DNA of 64,000 bases, from positions 113,656,890-113,720,889 of the forward strand of contig NC_080164.1 in assembly GCF_950295315.1 (NCBI RefSeq), in the 5' to 3' direction. Position 1 is the first letter of the stretch, and each line of letters starts with the position of its first letter. Made by a program: the position numbers and the translations under genes. Under the pieces are notes generated by a model, which worked only from the letters and a program-made list of their open reading frames with translations, was not told where the DNA came from and did not search any database. This DNA comes from Erinaceus europaeus (lineage: Eukaryota > Chordata > Mammalia > Eulipotyphla > Erinaceidae). Of the stretch, positions 9,643 to 20,679 are shown in pieces.

Positions 9643-9802
9643 GGTGGTGATAAGGGCAATAACTCAGTGGGTAGAGTGCAGGACTTGTATGCCCGAGGCT
9701 CCTGGCTTGATATCTGGCACTACATGTACCAGAATGATGCTCTGATTTCTTTTATTTTTTTCTCATGTGAAATTCTTTTTCTGTTTTATATGAAATAAAT
9801 AA
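9643..9802 (+). mobile_element. H3 SINE, sense
   Basis: 'aactcagtgggtagagtgc', 'aggacttgtatgcccgaggc' and 'catgtaccagaatgatgc', with a terminal A-rich 'gaaataaataaaac'. Confidence 0.7.
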
Positions 9803-10045
9803 AACTATAAACTTAACTTAAAAGGTAAAGGGTTAATTTAAAAACATCACCACCAACAACAATAAAATAAATAAAAACATCAACAACAAAAATAAAAACA
9901 GAATATCCTGTGTATAGTAAGTGTTTAAATAAGGACTTATGAATGAGTGGGGTGGACAAGTATAATATTCAGATTACAAAGGAAACCTTTACTGGTATAG
10001 GCAGGGCTAAAATTTTATTGATGAAAGAAAGCTTAAGAAATAATA
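9803..10045. other. AT-rich gap with faint L2-like 3' end
   Basis: 9905-9950 ('gtatagtaagtgtttaaat..gaatgagt') resembles the 3' end of L2. The remainder is low-complexity AT sequence with AAC/AAT runs. Confidence 0.3.
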
Positions 10046-10163
10046 ATTTTTTAAAATTTTATTTATTCATTATTGGATAGAGACACGGACTGGGGCCTTG
10101 AACCCTGGTTCCTGCACACTGTAGCATGTGCACTTAACCAGGTTCGCCACCATCTGGCCCCAG
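10046..10163 (-). mobile_element. H1 SINE, antisense, internally deleted
   Basis: The TTTA-rich tail at left passes almost directly into 'ccttgaaccctggttcctgc' and the head 'cttaaccaggttcgccacca'. Most of the body is missing. Confidence 0.8.
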
Positions 10164-10202
10164 GAAACAGTTTTCTAGCTCTGATTCTTCCTATTGCAGG
10201 AT

Positions 10203-10424
10203 AGAAAACAGTGCCTTGGGAGTCGGTGGCGCAGGGGGTTAAGCGCACTTGTCAGAAAGTGCAAGGATGTCTTTCTCTCTCCTTCTGTCTCCCCTACTCT
10301 CTCCATTTATCTCTGTCCTATCCAACAACGACAACATCAATAACCACAACAATGCTAAACAACAAGGGCAATAAAAGGGAAAATAAATAGATATTTTAAA
10401 AAATTCCTTAAGAAAACAGTGCCT
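10203..10424 (+). mobile_element. H2 SINE with internal deletion, first of two at one site
   Basis: SINE body 10217-10410, flanked by 'agaaaacagtgcct' at 10203-10216 and 10411-10424. The head 'cggtggcgcagggggttaagc' jumps after 'aagtgcaaggatg' to the pyrimidine-rich segment, so about 100 bases including the B-box region are missing. The tail has CAA-rich text and 'aacaagggcaataaaaggg'. Confidence 0.9.
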
Positions 10425-10791
10425 AGGGGGTGGGGTAGTGCAGCGGGTTAAGCACACGTGGCGCAAAGAGCAAGGACCAGCATAAGGATCCCGGTTTGAG
10501 CCCCCAGCTCCCCATCTGCAGGGGAGTTGCTTCACAGGTGGTGAAGGAGGTCTGCAGGTGTCTTTCTCTCCCCCCTCTGGCTTCCCCTCCTCTCTCCATT
10601 TGTTTCTGTCCTATCCAACAATGAACGACATGAACAACAACAATAATGACCACAACAAGGCTACAACAACAAGAGCAACAAAAGGGGGGGGGATGGCCTC
10701 CAGGAGCAGTGGATTCATGGTGCAGGGACTGAGCCCCAGCAATAACCCTGAAGGCAAAAAGAAAAGAAAAGAAAGAAAGAAAACAGTGCCT
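10425..10791 (+). mobile_element. Full-length H2 SINE, second insertion at the same target
   Basis: Full element from 'ggtggggtagtgcagcgggttaag' region (10425) to the extension 'ctgagccccagcaataaccc' and an A/G-rich tail. The third copy of the 14-bp duplication is at 10778-10791. A-box and B-box regions ('cccggtttgagcccc') are preserved. Confidence 0.9.
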
Positions 10792-11230
10792 TTAGTGGTA
10801 AACCCAAAGACTTCTTATTAACTCTACTTAATGATGTTGGAAATACCCAGTAGTTGATGGGTAGATTTCCTCCCTTTGTTTAATTAAAAAATAGCTTCTT
10901 TGTACTCTCAATATTCAGTTTCTCACCTCAAGTATAATTCTCTATTTTTGCATCTCTATTCCATGTTTATTGATCTTGAAGCTTCAGTCACCCTGGCTGG
11001 TCTCCTCTGGATGGATTCTGCTGCTGGTGTCTTCTTTTTGTGGGGGCAACGTGAACATATTACTGCTGTTCTACTGCCAGCAACAAGTAGCCAGCAGAAA
11101 AAACAATTAATGAATACAATGTTAAGTTACTCTTTTGCTTCTTTAACATTTTTGCTAGCTTTTATTGAGCTTTTAGTCATTAGATCTCTGGTCCCTATTT
11201 CCCTTTGCTAATATTTATACAATTGTTTTC
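10792..11230. other. Unique non-coding stretch
   Basis: Between SINE and L1-B. A 103-codon ORF (10900-11211) shows no domain, has long hydrophobic stretches by chance, and lacks splice or promoter context. Confidence 0.35.
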
Positions 11231-12513
11231 TGGTATTGAATTTTTTTTATTTACTTTTTTATTTATAAAAAGTAAACACTGACTAAACCATAGGATAAGA
11301 GGGGTACAACTTCACACAATTCCCACCACCAGAACTCTGTATCCCCTCCCCTCCCCTGATAGCTGTTCCTGATAGAAATGACTGGTAACAATGGAGAGAG
11401 GGATTTATTCGAGTTCTAGGCCCATCAAGTCTGTTTGGGAATCTCAGGATTCCTCAAGACTGTTTGGGAATCTCAGGATTCCTCGATTAGGGCCTCAGCT
11501 GGTGGAATGGCCTGATAGTGACTAAAGAGTCATCGTTAAAGTATGCTTCAGCTTTTGCATTCCTTGCTTTGATAAGGTTAGCTTTGGAGTGAGTGAGATA
11601 ACTGTAATAGGAAATAGGTGAGGAGGGTATCTAAGTCTAAGTAGACACTATTTCATTATGAACCTTTTACTGACTCACTACAGACTATTGTGTATTTTTG
11701 CTTTCAGGTATATATTTTGCTCTAATTTATGAATACATGTGAACATATGCTCTATCTCACAGGACCTGGTCTATGTCTAGGTTTTGGGATTTTGTTAGGA
11801 AGTGAATCTCCTGGAATGGAATTTGCAAATCCTATGAAAGGAAAGGTCTCACCTCAGTAATGAGGCTGAAGGGTTGACATTCTATGACTGACATCTCTGG
11901 ATGGTGGTGTTCCTTGCGTTGATTAAGTTGGGATCGGTGGATGGACTATCATTTGGTATGAATTGAGAGAAGCATGCAGGAAAGTGAGCCCCACCCTAGA
12001 AGTTCCAGGACTAGGGCAAATATAAGCTGTAAAGAGGAAGTGGGAGGATCCTGCTTTCTTAGGGTTTACGAAGACAATAGATAATTATTACTATAATCAC
12101 ATTATTTGTCAGTTGGGATAACTTTGAAATATCCCTTTGTTAGGATTTTCTGTATTATACACAACATCATCATAATTTATGTCCTTTGAAATTATTTTCA
12201 TATAACTGTGCCACCAGTTACTTCTGCTCTCCCTGTTCTAAGCTTTTAAGAGAGTCAACATCTCAACAACAGCCTATGTATTAAAAAGACTCAGTTTGTG
12301 CTTTAAAAAGTTGGAGACATTCAATCAATTTTCCCCTCTCATATTAATTAAATAGTGATTTATATGACTACAAATTGATAGGAGTGTACATAAACACCAT
12401 TTCCATCACCAAAAGACAGTGTCCCATCCCCCCACCCTATGAAGCTGAACATCCACTCTCACCCTCAACCCAGGGTTTTTACTTTGGTGTCCTACTCCAA
12501 TGGTATTGAATTT
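11231..12513 (-). mobile_element. L1-B 3' UTR copy with 13-bp TSD
   Basis: The insertion (11244-12500) lies between perfect repeats 'tggtattgaattt' at 11231-11243 and 12501-12513. It begins with the T-rich A-tail and 'ccataggataagaggggtac' and ends before the ORF2 stop, so it is a 5'-truncated copy made of 3' UTR only. A 29-bp unit is duplicated in tandem at 11427-11455 and 11456-11484. Confidence 0.92.
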
Positions 12514-13184
12514 CATCTCATTATATTCTCACCATTAGTCTAGTCAAGTAATGATTTTGAATCATAATCCTATCATTCAACATCCAACAGAATCTCTATA
12601 TTGTCTAGCTCTGAGCCTTTGAAAGTTTGATGTGCATAGCATATATAACCCCCCCCACACTATTGATGACAACATTAAAGATAACACTATCAACAGTCAT
12701 GTTTATATTGCCTACAATTGCATTTTTGACATCAAGTACAGTGTTTGGTGAATGCCAGATAATTAATAAATCCCTTTCAATAAAAGAATGAATAAAATTA
12801 TGGACATAAGAGTTTTACTCTAGGTTGATTATAATTAATTAATAAGCACTTTAAAATATTGTCGATTTTACCAGGTATAAACTATGCATACAATTAAGAG
12901 ACAAAAATCCCTCCATGGCTATTAGGTAGCATAAAATATAAAACACCAAATGTCCTTTTACATAAGCTGAACTTTTGTAAAAGGCTATTTTATTTCAAAA
13001 GAAAGAAGTATTGTTTCTACAAGATAGCTAAGGGAGGGATGAATAATCATGAATACTTGAAAAAAATTGTTTATGTAATCCCTTTAGATATTCAGTGCAC
13101 ATAATGAATGAAAGAAAAACCTAACTAATCAGTCAAATCAGTTTAACTTTGTTTATATTATACCCTTTATATATTACACTGAAT
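12514..13184. other. AT-rich unique stretch
   Basis: No gene seen. A possible L2 3' end lies at about 12710-12790 ('aagtacagtgtttggtgaat' and 'aataaatccctttcaat'). Confidence 0.3.
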
Positions 13185-13375
13185 CATTTTTTTGGTCATC
13201 ACTGCTCAAAATATACATATAGATGTATATGTAAATGCACACATACATGTACATACACATATACACATATCACAGCAACAAAGCTTCCTCCAATGTAATG
13301 GGGACTAGGGCTTGAATTCTGGTCACATACAGGAAGAAGAAAACACACTGTCCAGCTAAGTTACTTTTCTAATCC
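13185..13375 (-). mobile_element. H5 SINE, antisense, with an AT/AC-rich expansion
   Basis: 'gcaacaaagcttcctccaat', 'ggggactagggcttgaattc' and 'cacactgtccagctaagtta' match the H5 pattern also seen at 13600-13685. The region 13205-13275 is an irregular ATAC/ATGT repeat. Confidence 0.65.
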
Positions 13376-13499
13376 CATGTAAACTGATTTTGTTCTTAAA
13401 ATAGTTATCAGTATCTGATAGAGCTAGGATATTATGGGAAAAGTTTGGGAAAATGCTGATATATGAATTTCTAGTTAAAATGAGAAATTTGTCTGGAAT

Positions 13500-13690
13500 G
13501 GTTTGCTATTTATAAGCCTGTTTATTTTTATTTATTAATTTTTTTGTTTTTGTTATTATGACTAGAGTTTCACTGCTCTGGGCTGAACTTTTTCAGATAG
13601 AGAGGGAGGGAGACAGGGAAAGATACCACAGCACCAAAGCTTCTTTCTTATGTTGGGGCCAAGGCTTGAACCTGCATCATGCCCAAATTG
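13500..13690 (-). mobile_element. H5 SINE, antisense, missing its head
   Basis: 'tttcagatagagagggaggg', 'agcaccaaagcttctttc' and 'gccaaggcttgaacctgcatc' are present. The sequence breaks off at 'catgcccaaattg', just before the L1 5' end, so the tRNA-like head is lost. Confidence 0.65.
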
Positions 13691-13709
13691 ATTTTAAAAA
13701 TTAATAATC

Positions 13710-14399
13710 CTAAAGGAGACCACCTAAGACCACAAAAAGACAGGACTAGAATGACTTCAGGAACCCACCAAATCACCGGTGAGTGGAAACACATGTGGCT
13801 CATAGACAGAGAGAGCCTAGGGAGAGATTAATTGGCTGGTAATAGTCCGGCAGTTTACCAGTTCAGACACCACCTCCAGTCTGTTTCACCAACAAGGGGA
13901 CAGCTGAAGGAAGGAGAGAACTCCCCTGAGATTCACCAAATGCAACTGTGAGTCATCATTGCTACTGCCCTCAGAATCTGGAGCAGCGGCAGGGAGGCCC
14001 TATGCTGACACCAGGGGACAGGGAACTAACCAGAAAACTCAGGAGATCTATAACTCAGTGGCCTAGCAGTAGGGCTGTGAAAGTCTCTTTGCATAACCAC
14101 TGGATTATCTCTGCCACACCCTGCTATATCTCTTGGTCAGGAGCCAAGGGTTAAGCTAAGAAGCCTACTTATAGCTTAAAAGACATCAGGCTCCCATAGC
14201 CTACAGGGAAGAAGAGCAACAAAAGAGGCTTTTAAGCCACTGTGCTCCAAATCAGGGATTAAAATGATATCGAAATAACTGTCAATTTACACAACTCTGA
14301 ACCATTTACTTACCTTACGTAGAAACAAATCAATCCAGGCAAGAGTGATCAGTAATTTGGAAAGTACTGAGAGAGGAACGTCATAACATACTATATAAA
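13710..14399 (+). promoter_or_regulatory. L1 5' UTR, type 1
   Basis: About 690 bases upstream of the ORF1 ATG. L1 5' UTRs are known to hold an internal RNA polymerase II promoter. No CCAAGATGG-like YY1 motif is visible at its start, and it does not resemble the 5' UTR at 49029-49901. Whether the extreme 5' end is present is uncertain. Confidence 0.6.
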
Positions 14400-15394
14400 A
14401 TGGCTAAACCAACAAGAAAAAATAATGGAGAAATGAACCAGGACAAGAATCCAGCTAAAAGCCCCAAAAGTTTTAAGCACAAAATAATGAGATCAACATC
14501 CAAACACTAGTTAAGGATTAATAACAGGAGTGAGTAAAGAGTTTGAAAAATTGTCACCAAAAGTGCAGAAACAATAAATGAGACTCTGGAAGAAAACACT
14601 AATTTTCTCAAGGTTATTATAGAGCTGAAAGATGAAATAGCTGAGCTAGGAACACAACTAGCTGAACAAGCTAAAAAAGTATCAGAACAGGGAAACAAAA
14701 TAGATGAACTCCAGAAAACAGTAGAGGGGAGAGGGAATAGAATCAAAGAGGCTGAAGACAGAATTAGCAAGATCGAGGACGAATTAGAAACAACTAAAGA
14801 AGAAGTAAAAGATCAAAAAAGAGATTAAGTAAGAGATCCAAAAAGAGATTAAGAGATACTGAAGACAACAACAGAGACATATGGGATTACTTCAAAAGAA
14901 ATAATATATGCATTATTGGCTTACCACAGGAAAAAAGAGAGGAAGGGGAAGAAAGCATTCTTCAGGACATAATAGCTGAGAACTTCTCTAGTCTAGACAA
15001 CATAAAACACATAAAGGTTCAAGAATCCCAGAGGGTCCCAAACAGAATTAACCCAGACTTAAAGACACCCAGACACATCATACTTAGAATGGAAAGGAAT
15101 AAGCATAAAGAAAGGATCCTGAAGGTTGCAAGAGAAAAACAAAGAGTCAGCTACAGAGTAAAACCCATAAGATTAGCAACAGACTTCTCCACAGAAACAC
15201 TACAGGCCAGAAGAGAATGGCAAGATATCTATCAAGTGCACAATGAGAAAGGCTTTCCAAGAAGACTACTGTATCCTGATAGACTGTCATTCAGACTAGA
15301 TGGAGGCATCAAAACCTTCTCAGACAAGCAACAGTTGGAAGAATCTACTATCACCAAGCCTTCCCTGAAAGAAGTTCTGAAAGTTCTCCTATAA
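14400..15394 (+). pseudogene. L1 ORF1 (RNA-binding coiled-coil protein), broken
   Basis: ORF1p is the nucleic-acid chaperone that coats L1 RNA. The start is taken at the ATG at 14400 (MAKPTRKNNGEMNQ), but a TAG follows after 37 codons. 14570-14820 encodes a coiled coil (ELKDEIAELGTQLAEQ, VSEQGNKIDELQKTVEG). An imperfect tandem duplication of about 25 bases at 14805-14855 introduces another stop. The RRM-like part contains 'NNRDIWDYFKRNNI', and the C-terminal domain (15089-15394) is open, with RLSFRLDGGIKTFSDKQQ and a natural stop. Total length is close to a normal ORF1. It cannot make a full protein. Confidence 0.88.
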
Positions 15395-15449
15395 ACAGCC
15401 AGACCACCACAAATATGCCATCTATCAAAACACTCTAAAAATCCACAAG

Positions 15450-17637
15450 AAGGGTATTAAAATATCTTCAATCTTTTATATCAATAAAGGTCAATGGCTG
15501 GAATTCACCTGTTAAAAGGCACAGAGTAGGAAGATGGATCAGAAAGCATAACCCAACAGTATGCTGTCAGCAAAAAACCCACCTAACTCAACAAGACAAA
15601 CACAGACTCAAAGTGAAAGGAAAACCATCATACAGGCCAATGGCCCACCAAAAGGCAGGAACAGTTATTCTTGTATCTGACATGATAGACTTTAAAATCA
15701 ATAAAATTAAATAAGATAAGGATGGACACTACTAAGTGCTCAGAGGATCAGTCAATCAAGAGGACTGAACAATTATTAACATTTATGCACCCAATGTGAA
15801 GCTATCTAAATACATAAAACATCTACTGAAAGAGCTATAGCAATATATTAACAGCAACACAGTCATAGTAGGGGACTTCAACACACCACTCTCTCAACTT
15901 GACAGATCATCCTGGCAGAAAATCAATAAAAATCTGAGGGAGCTAAATGAGGACATAGATAAACTAGAACTACTGGACATTTTATGAGTCATTCATCCAA
16001 AGAAACTGGAATACACATTTTACTCAAGTCCACATGGGTGATTCTCGAGGATTGACCATAGGTTAGGCCACAAAGACAGCATCAGCAAATTGAAGAGCAC
16101 TGAAATCATCCCAAGCACCTTCTCAGACTACAGTGGAACTAAACTAACACTTAACAATCAACAAAAGATTACTAATAGTCCCAAAATGTGGAAGCTCAAC
16201 AGTATACTCCTTAACAACTACTGGGTCAAAGAGGAAATAAAGGAAGAAATCAAAATGTTTCAAGAGTTGAATGAAAATTAAGATACAAGCTATCAAAGTA
16301 TTTGGGACACAGCTAAGGCAGTACTGAGAGGTAAGTTCACAGCCATACAAGCACACATTAGGAAACAAAAAAAAGCACAACTAAACAGCCTGACTGTACA
16401 TCTTAAAGACCTAGAAGAAGAAGAACAAAGGAACCCTAAAGCAACCAGAAGGGCAGAAATAAATAACATTGAAAATAAGAAAACCATACAAAATATCAAT
16501 GAAAGTAAACGTTGATTCTTTGAAAGAGTCAAAAAAAATTGACAAAACTTTAGTCAGACTCACAAAACGAAAAAGGGAGAAGACCCAAATAAATTGGATC
16601 ATAAATGAAAGAGGATATCTCACAACAGACACCTCAGAAATTCAACATATCATGTGAGGCTTCTGTGAACAACTGTATGCCACCAAGCTAGAGAACCTGG
16701 AAGAAACAAATGATTTCCTAGATACCTATGAACTACCAAAACTAAGCAAAGAGGAAGTAGATAATATGAACAGGCCCATCATAGCTAATGAAATTGAAAC
16801 AGTTATCAAAAATCTTCCCAAAAATAAGAGTCCTGGACCAGATGGTTTTACAAATGAATTCTACAAAACCTTCAAAGAAGAACTAACACCTCTACTTTTA
16901 AAAGTCTTCCACAAGACTGAAGACACTGGAATACTTCCTTCTAGCTTCTATGAAGCCTACATCACTTTGATACCAAAAGCAGACAGGGACACAACCAAAA
17001 AAGAAAACTACAGACCAATATCTCTGAACATAGATGCTCAAATATTGAACAAAATTCTAGCCAACCAGATTCATCATTATATTAAAAAGATTGTTCATCA
17101 TGATCAAGTGGGGTTTAACCCAGGCATGCAAGTTTTGTTTAATATACATAAATCAATCAATGTGATCCACCACATCAATAAAAGAAAGACCAAAAACCAC
17201 ATGGTCATATCAATAGATGCAGAGAAAACCTTTGACAAAATACAACATCCTTTTATAATCAAAACACTACAAAAAATGGGAATAGATGGAAAATTCCTGA
17301 AGATAGTGGAGTCTATATATAGGAAACCTACGGCCAACATCATACTCAATGGTGAAAAATTGGAAGCATTTCCCCTAAGATTAGGTACTACACAGGGATG
17401 CTCACTATCACCATTACTATTCAACATAGTGTTGGAAGTTCTTGCCATAGCAATCAGGCAGGAGAAAAGAATTAAAGGCATAGAGATTGGAAGAGAAGAA
17501 GTCAAACTCTCCCTATTTGTAGATGACATGATAGTATACATAGAAAAATCTAAGAAAACCAGCAAGAAGCTTTTGGAACTCATCAGGCAATATAGTAAGG
17601 TGTCAGGCTACAATATTAACATAGAAAAGTCAGTGGC
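15450..17637 (+). pseudogene. L1 ORF2 N-terminal part: endonuclease and reverse transcriptase
   Basis: ORF2p nicks target DNA and copies L1 RNA. The endonuclease region (about 15450-16200) is full of stops but keeps recognisable text such as INIYAPN (near 15775) and GDFNTPLS (near 15870). The reverse transcriptase lies in an open frame from 16766: [48 protein letters not shown] (motif A aspartate kept) and [19 protein letters not shown]. The catalytic box is LFVDDM (17513-17530) instead of the usual LFADDM. The two aspartates are kept, with Val replacing Ala. ORF2 is then interrupted by the insertion at 17638. Confidence 0.9.
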
Positions 17638-17966
17638 CCCAATGTGTCCTGGAGCTCAGCTTCCCCAGAGACCCACCCTACTAGGGAAAGAGAGAGGCAG
17701 ACTGGGAGTATGGACCGACCAGTCAATGCCCATGTTCAGCGGGGAAGCAATTACAGAAGCCAGACCTTCTACCTTCTGCAACCCACAATGACCCTGGGTC
17801 CATGCTCCCAGAGGGATAGAGAATGGGAAAGCTATCAGGGGAGGGGGTGGGATACGGAGATTGGGTGGTGGGAATTGTGTGGAGTTGTACCCCTCCTACC
17901 CTATGGTTTTGTTAATTAATCCTTTCTTAAATAAAAAAGAATTAAAAATAAAGAAAAGTCAGTGGC
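17623..17966 (+). mobile_element. L1-B 3' end inserted in L1-A ORF2, with 15-bp TSD
   Basis: The insertion (17638-17951) is flanked by perfect repeats 'agaaaagtcagtggc' at 17623-17637 and 17952-17966. It is the last ~310 bases of L1-B in sense, with 'ctccagagggatagagaatg'-type text read as 'cccagagggatagagaatgg', then 'ggtggtgggaattgtgtgg', and an A-rich tail at about 17930-17951. It interrupts the polymerase just downstream of the FVDD box. Confidence 0.95.
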
Positions 17967-19565
17967 ATTCCTCTATGCAAACACTAAGTTAAAAGAAGTC
18001 GAAATCCTGAAATCAATTCCTTTTACTATAGCCACAAAAACAATAAAATATCTAGGAATAAACCTACCCAAAGAAGTAAAAGACTTGTATACTAAAACTT
18101 ATGAGTCACTACTCAAGGGAAATTTAAGAAGACACAAAGAAGTGAAAAGATATTCCATGCTCATGGGTTGAAATAATTCACATCATCAAAATGAATATTC
18201 TACTCAGAGCCTTATACAGATTTGGTGGTATCCCCATCAAGATCCCAACCATATTTTTTAGGAGAATAGAACAAATGCTACAAATATTTCCCTGGAACCA
18301 GAAAAGACCTAGAATTGCCAAAACAATCTTGAGAAGAACAGAACAGAACTGGAGGCATCACACTCCCAGATCTCAAATTATATTATAGGGCCATTGTCAT
18401 CAAAACTGCTTGGTACTGGAACATGGATAGACACACTGACTAGTGGAATAGAATTGAGAATGCAGAAGTAAGCACCCACACCTATGGACATCTATTCTTT
18501 GACAAAGGTGCCCAGACTATTAAATGGGGAAAGCAGAGTCTCTTCAACAAATGGTGTTGGAAAAAATGGGTTGAAACATGCAGAAGAATGAAACTGAACC
18601 ACTATATTTCACCAAACACAAAGGTGAATTTCAAGTGGATCAAGAACTTGGATGTTAGACCAGAAACTATCATATACTTAGAGAAAAATATTGACAGAAC
18701 TATTTTCAGCATAAATTTTAAAGACATCTTCAATGAAACGAATCCAATTACAAAGAAGACTAAGGCAAACATAAACCTATGGGACTACATCAAATTAAAA
18801 AGCTTCTGCACTGCTAAAGAAACCACTACCCAAACCAAGAGACCCCTCACAGAATGGGAGAAGATCTTTACATGCCATACATCAGACAAGAGACTAATAA
18901 CCAGAATATATAAAGAGCTTGCTAAACTCAACCACAAGATAAGAAATAACCCCATCCAAAAATGGGGGAAGGACAGGGAGAGAATAGTCACCACAGAAAA
19001 GATCCAAAAGGCTGAGAAACACATGAAAAAATGCTCCAAGTCTTTCATTGTCAGAGAAATGCAAATAAAGACAACAAGGGGATACTACTTCACTCCTGTG
19101 AGAATGTCATACATCAGAAAAGGTAACAGCAGCAAATGCTGGAGAGGTTGTGGGGTCAAAGGAACTGTCCTGCACTGCTAGTGGGAATGTCAATTGGTCC
19201 AGCCTCTATGGAGAACAGTCTGGGAAACTCTCCGAAGGCTAGAAATGGACCTACCCTATGACCCTGCAATTCCTCTCCTGGGGATATATCCTAAGGAACT
19301 CAACACACCCATCCAAAAGGATCTGTGTACACATATTGTTTATAGCAGCACAATCTGTAATAGCCAAACCCTGGAAGCAACCCAGGTATCCAACAACAGA
19401 TAGTGGCTGAGCAAGTTGTGGTATATATACACAATGGAATACTATTCAGCTATTAAAAAAGGTGACTACCCCGTTTTCAGCCGATCTTGGATGGACCTTG
19501 AAAAATTCATGTTAAGTGAAATAAGTCAGAAACAGAAGGATAAATATGGGATGATTTCATCCTAA
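17952..19565 (+). pseudogene. L1 ORF2 C-terminal part
   Basis: It resumes with [10 protein letters not shown] after the target duplication. Segments appear in several frames: [18 protein letters not shown] (about 18035), IKIPTIFFRRIEQML (18235), [15 protein letters not shown] (18588) and the Cys motif [14 protein letters not shown]. The Trp codon directly after that motif is TAG (near 19180). The last part, DLPYDPAIPLLGIYP to KDKYGMISS, ends in TAA at 19563-19565. There are at least three frameshifts besides the nonsense codon, so this ORF2 is dead. Confidence 0.9.
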
Positions 19566-19815
19566 GGCAGAAATTGATAAACAAGATCAGAAGAAAAAAC
19601 ACACGTAGAACCTGAACTGGAATTGGCATATTGCACCAAAATAAAAGACTCTGGGGTGTGTGTGTGTGTGTGTGGGGGGGAGAATACAGGTCCAAAAAGG
19701 ATGATAAAGGACCTAGTGGGGGTTGTGTTGTTATTTGGAAAACTGAGAAATGTTACACATGTGCAAACTATTGTATTTACTGTCAAATGTAAAACATTAA
19801 TTCCCCAATAAAGAA
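19566..19815 (+). other. L1-A 3' UTR with internal (TG)n
   Basis: Short 3' UTR of about 245 bases with 'ttgcaccaaaataaaagact', a TG/G run at 19656-19681, and the end 'attaattccccaataaagaa', which holds the AATAAA polyadenylation signal. This is the reference 3' end for all L1-A fragments in the window. Confidence 0.88.
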
Positions 19816-19936
19816 ATTAAAGAAAATAGCTATTGTATGATGTCTAGTATTTCCTTCAAAACATACCAAAGGAAAGCAATACATGAAACAAACTGGCAAA
19901 AATTCTGATTGTCATTCCCTTATGTGATTTCACTTA

Positions 19937-20123
19937 AAAGAAAGCTTCAAAGTGTGGTCCGGGAGATGGCGCAGTGGATAAAGCACTGGACTCTCAAGCA
20001 TGAAGGCCCCGAGTTCATTCCCTGGCAGCACATGTACCAGAGTGATGTCTGGCTCTTTCTCTCTCTTATCTTTCTCATGAATAAATAAATAAAATATTAA
20101 TAAAGAAAGAAAGAAAGCTTCAA
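19937..20123 (+). mobile_element. H3 SINE with 14-bp TSD
   Basis: The element (19951-20109) starts 'ggtccgggagatggcgcag' and has 'ggactctcaagcatgaagg', 'gcacatgtaccagagtgatg' and an AATA-rich tail. Target repeats 'aaagaaagcttcaa' lie at 19937-19950 and 20110-20123. Confidence 0.92.
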
Positions 20124-20294
20124 GGCAGGACTGGCATGTCCAGATATTTCATACACATCTCTGAGTATATGCAGTTGGAACCAGCTGCAGAGGAATAGTT
20201 GACGGTGATGGTCTATGCTGCCCAAACAAGTGGTTTTTGAAAGAGGGTAATATTCCTGGACATAAGTTTGCCAAGCTTTATTTAGGAAGTTAGC

Positions 20295-20513
20295 TGCATG
20301 GCCAAATGGTGGTGCAGCTGGTTGAGCACACATATTACAGTGCAGAAGAACCGGGGGTTCAAGACCCTGGTCCCCATCTGCAGGAGGAAAGCTTCACAAG
20401 TGCTAAAACAGGGCTACAGCTGTCTCTGTCTCTTTCCATCTCTACCTCCTCCTTCCCTTCTTGGTTTCTCTCTGTCTCTATACCTAATAAATAAATTAAT
20501 TAATTAACAAAAA
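20295..20513 (+). mobile_element. H1 SINE, sense
   Basis: Head 'ggtggtgcagctggttgagc', body 'ccccatctgcaggaggaaag', and tail 'ctaataaataaattaatt'. Confidence 0.88.
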
Positions 20514-20679
20514 TGTTTTAAAAAATTAATAATCCACACCTTGTGTTCACACACTTGTGCCTTAAACAGAATATAGTATTGAAAAAATGTAACTGATGTC
20601 ATGTTTATAGGTTTGTAGCAGTACTTTGTTTTGGATTTTTATCATAATTGCCAGCCAAAAATTTTTTAAATCATTTTTT

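Larger units (their letters stand above)
13710..19825 (+). mobile_element. Near full-length L1-A retrotransposon, inactive
   Basis: The order is 5' UTR (13710-14399), ORF1 (14400-15394), ORF2 (about 15450-19565) and a short 3' UTR (19566-19810), ending 'ccccaataaagaaatt' plus a short A-rich tail. It contains a 314-bp L1-B insertion in ORF2. Both ORFs have stops and frameshifts. I could not find a convincing target duplication at its ends, so the 5' boundary is approximate. Confidence 0.92.

Noticed and set aside
17104..17583. 159-codon minus-strand ORF over the L1 polymerase
   Set aside because: Antisense shadow of the conserved reverse transcriptase frame.
17644..17919. 91-codon ORF and the C-terminal extension of the polymerase ORF to 17791
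   Set aside because: Both read into the L1-B 3' UTR insertion, which is non-coding.
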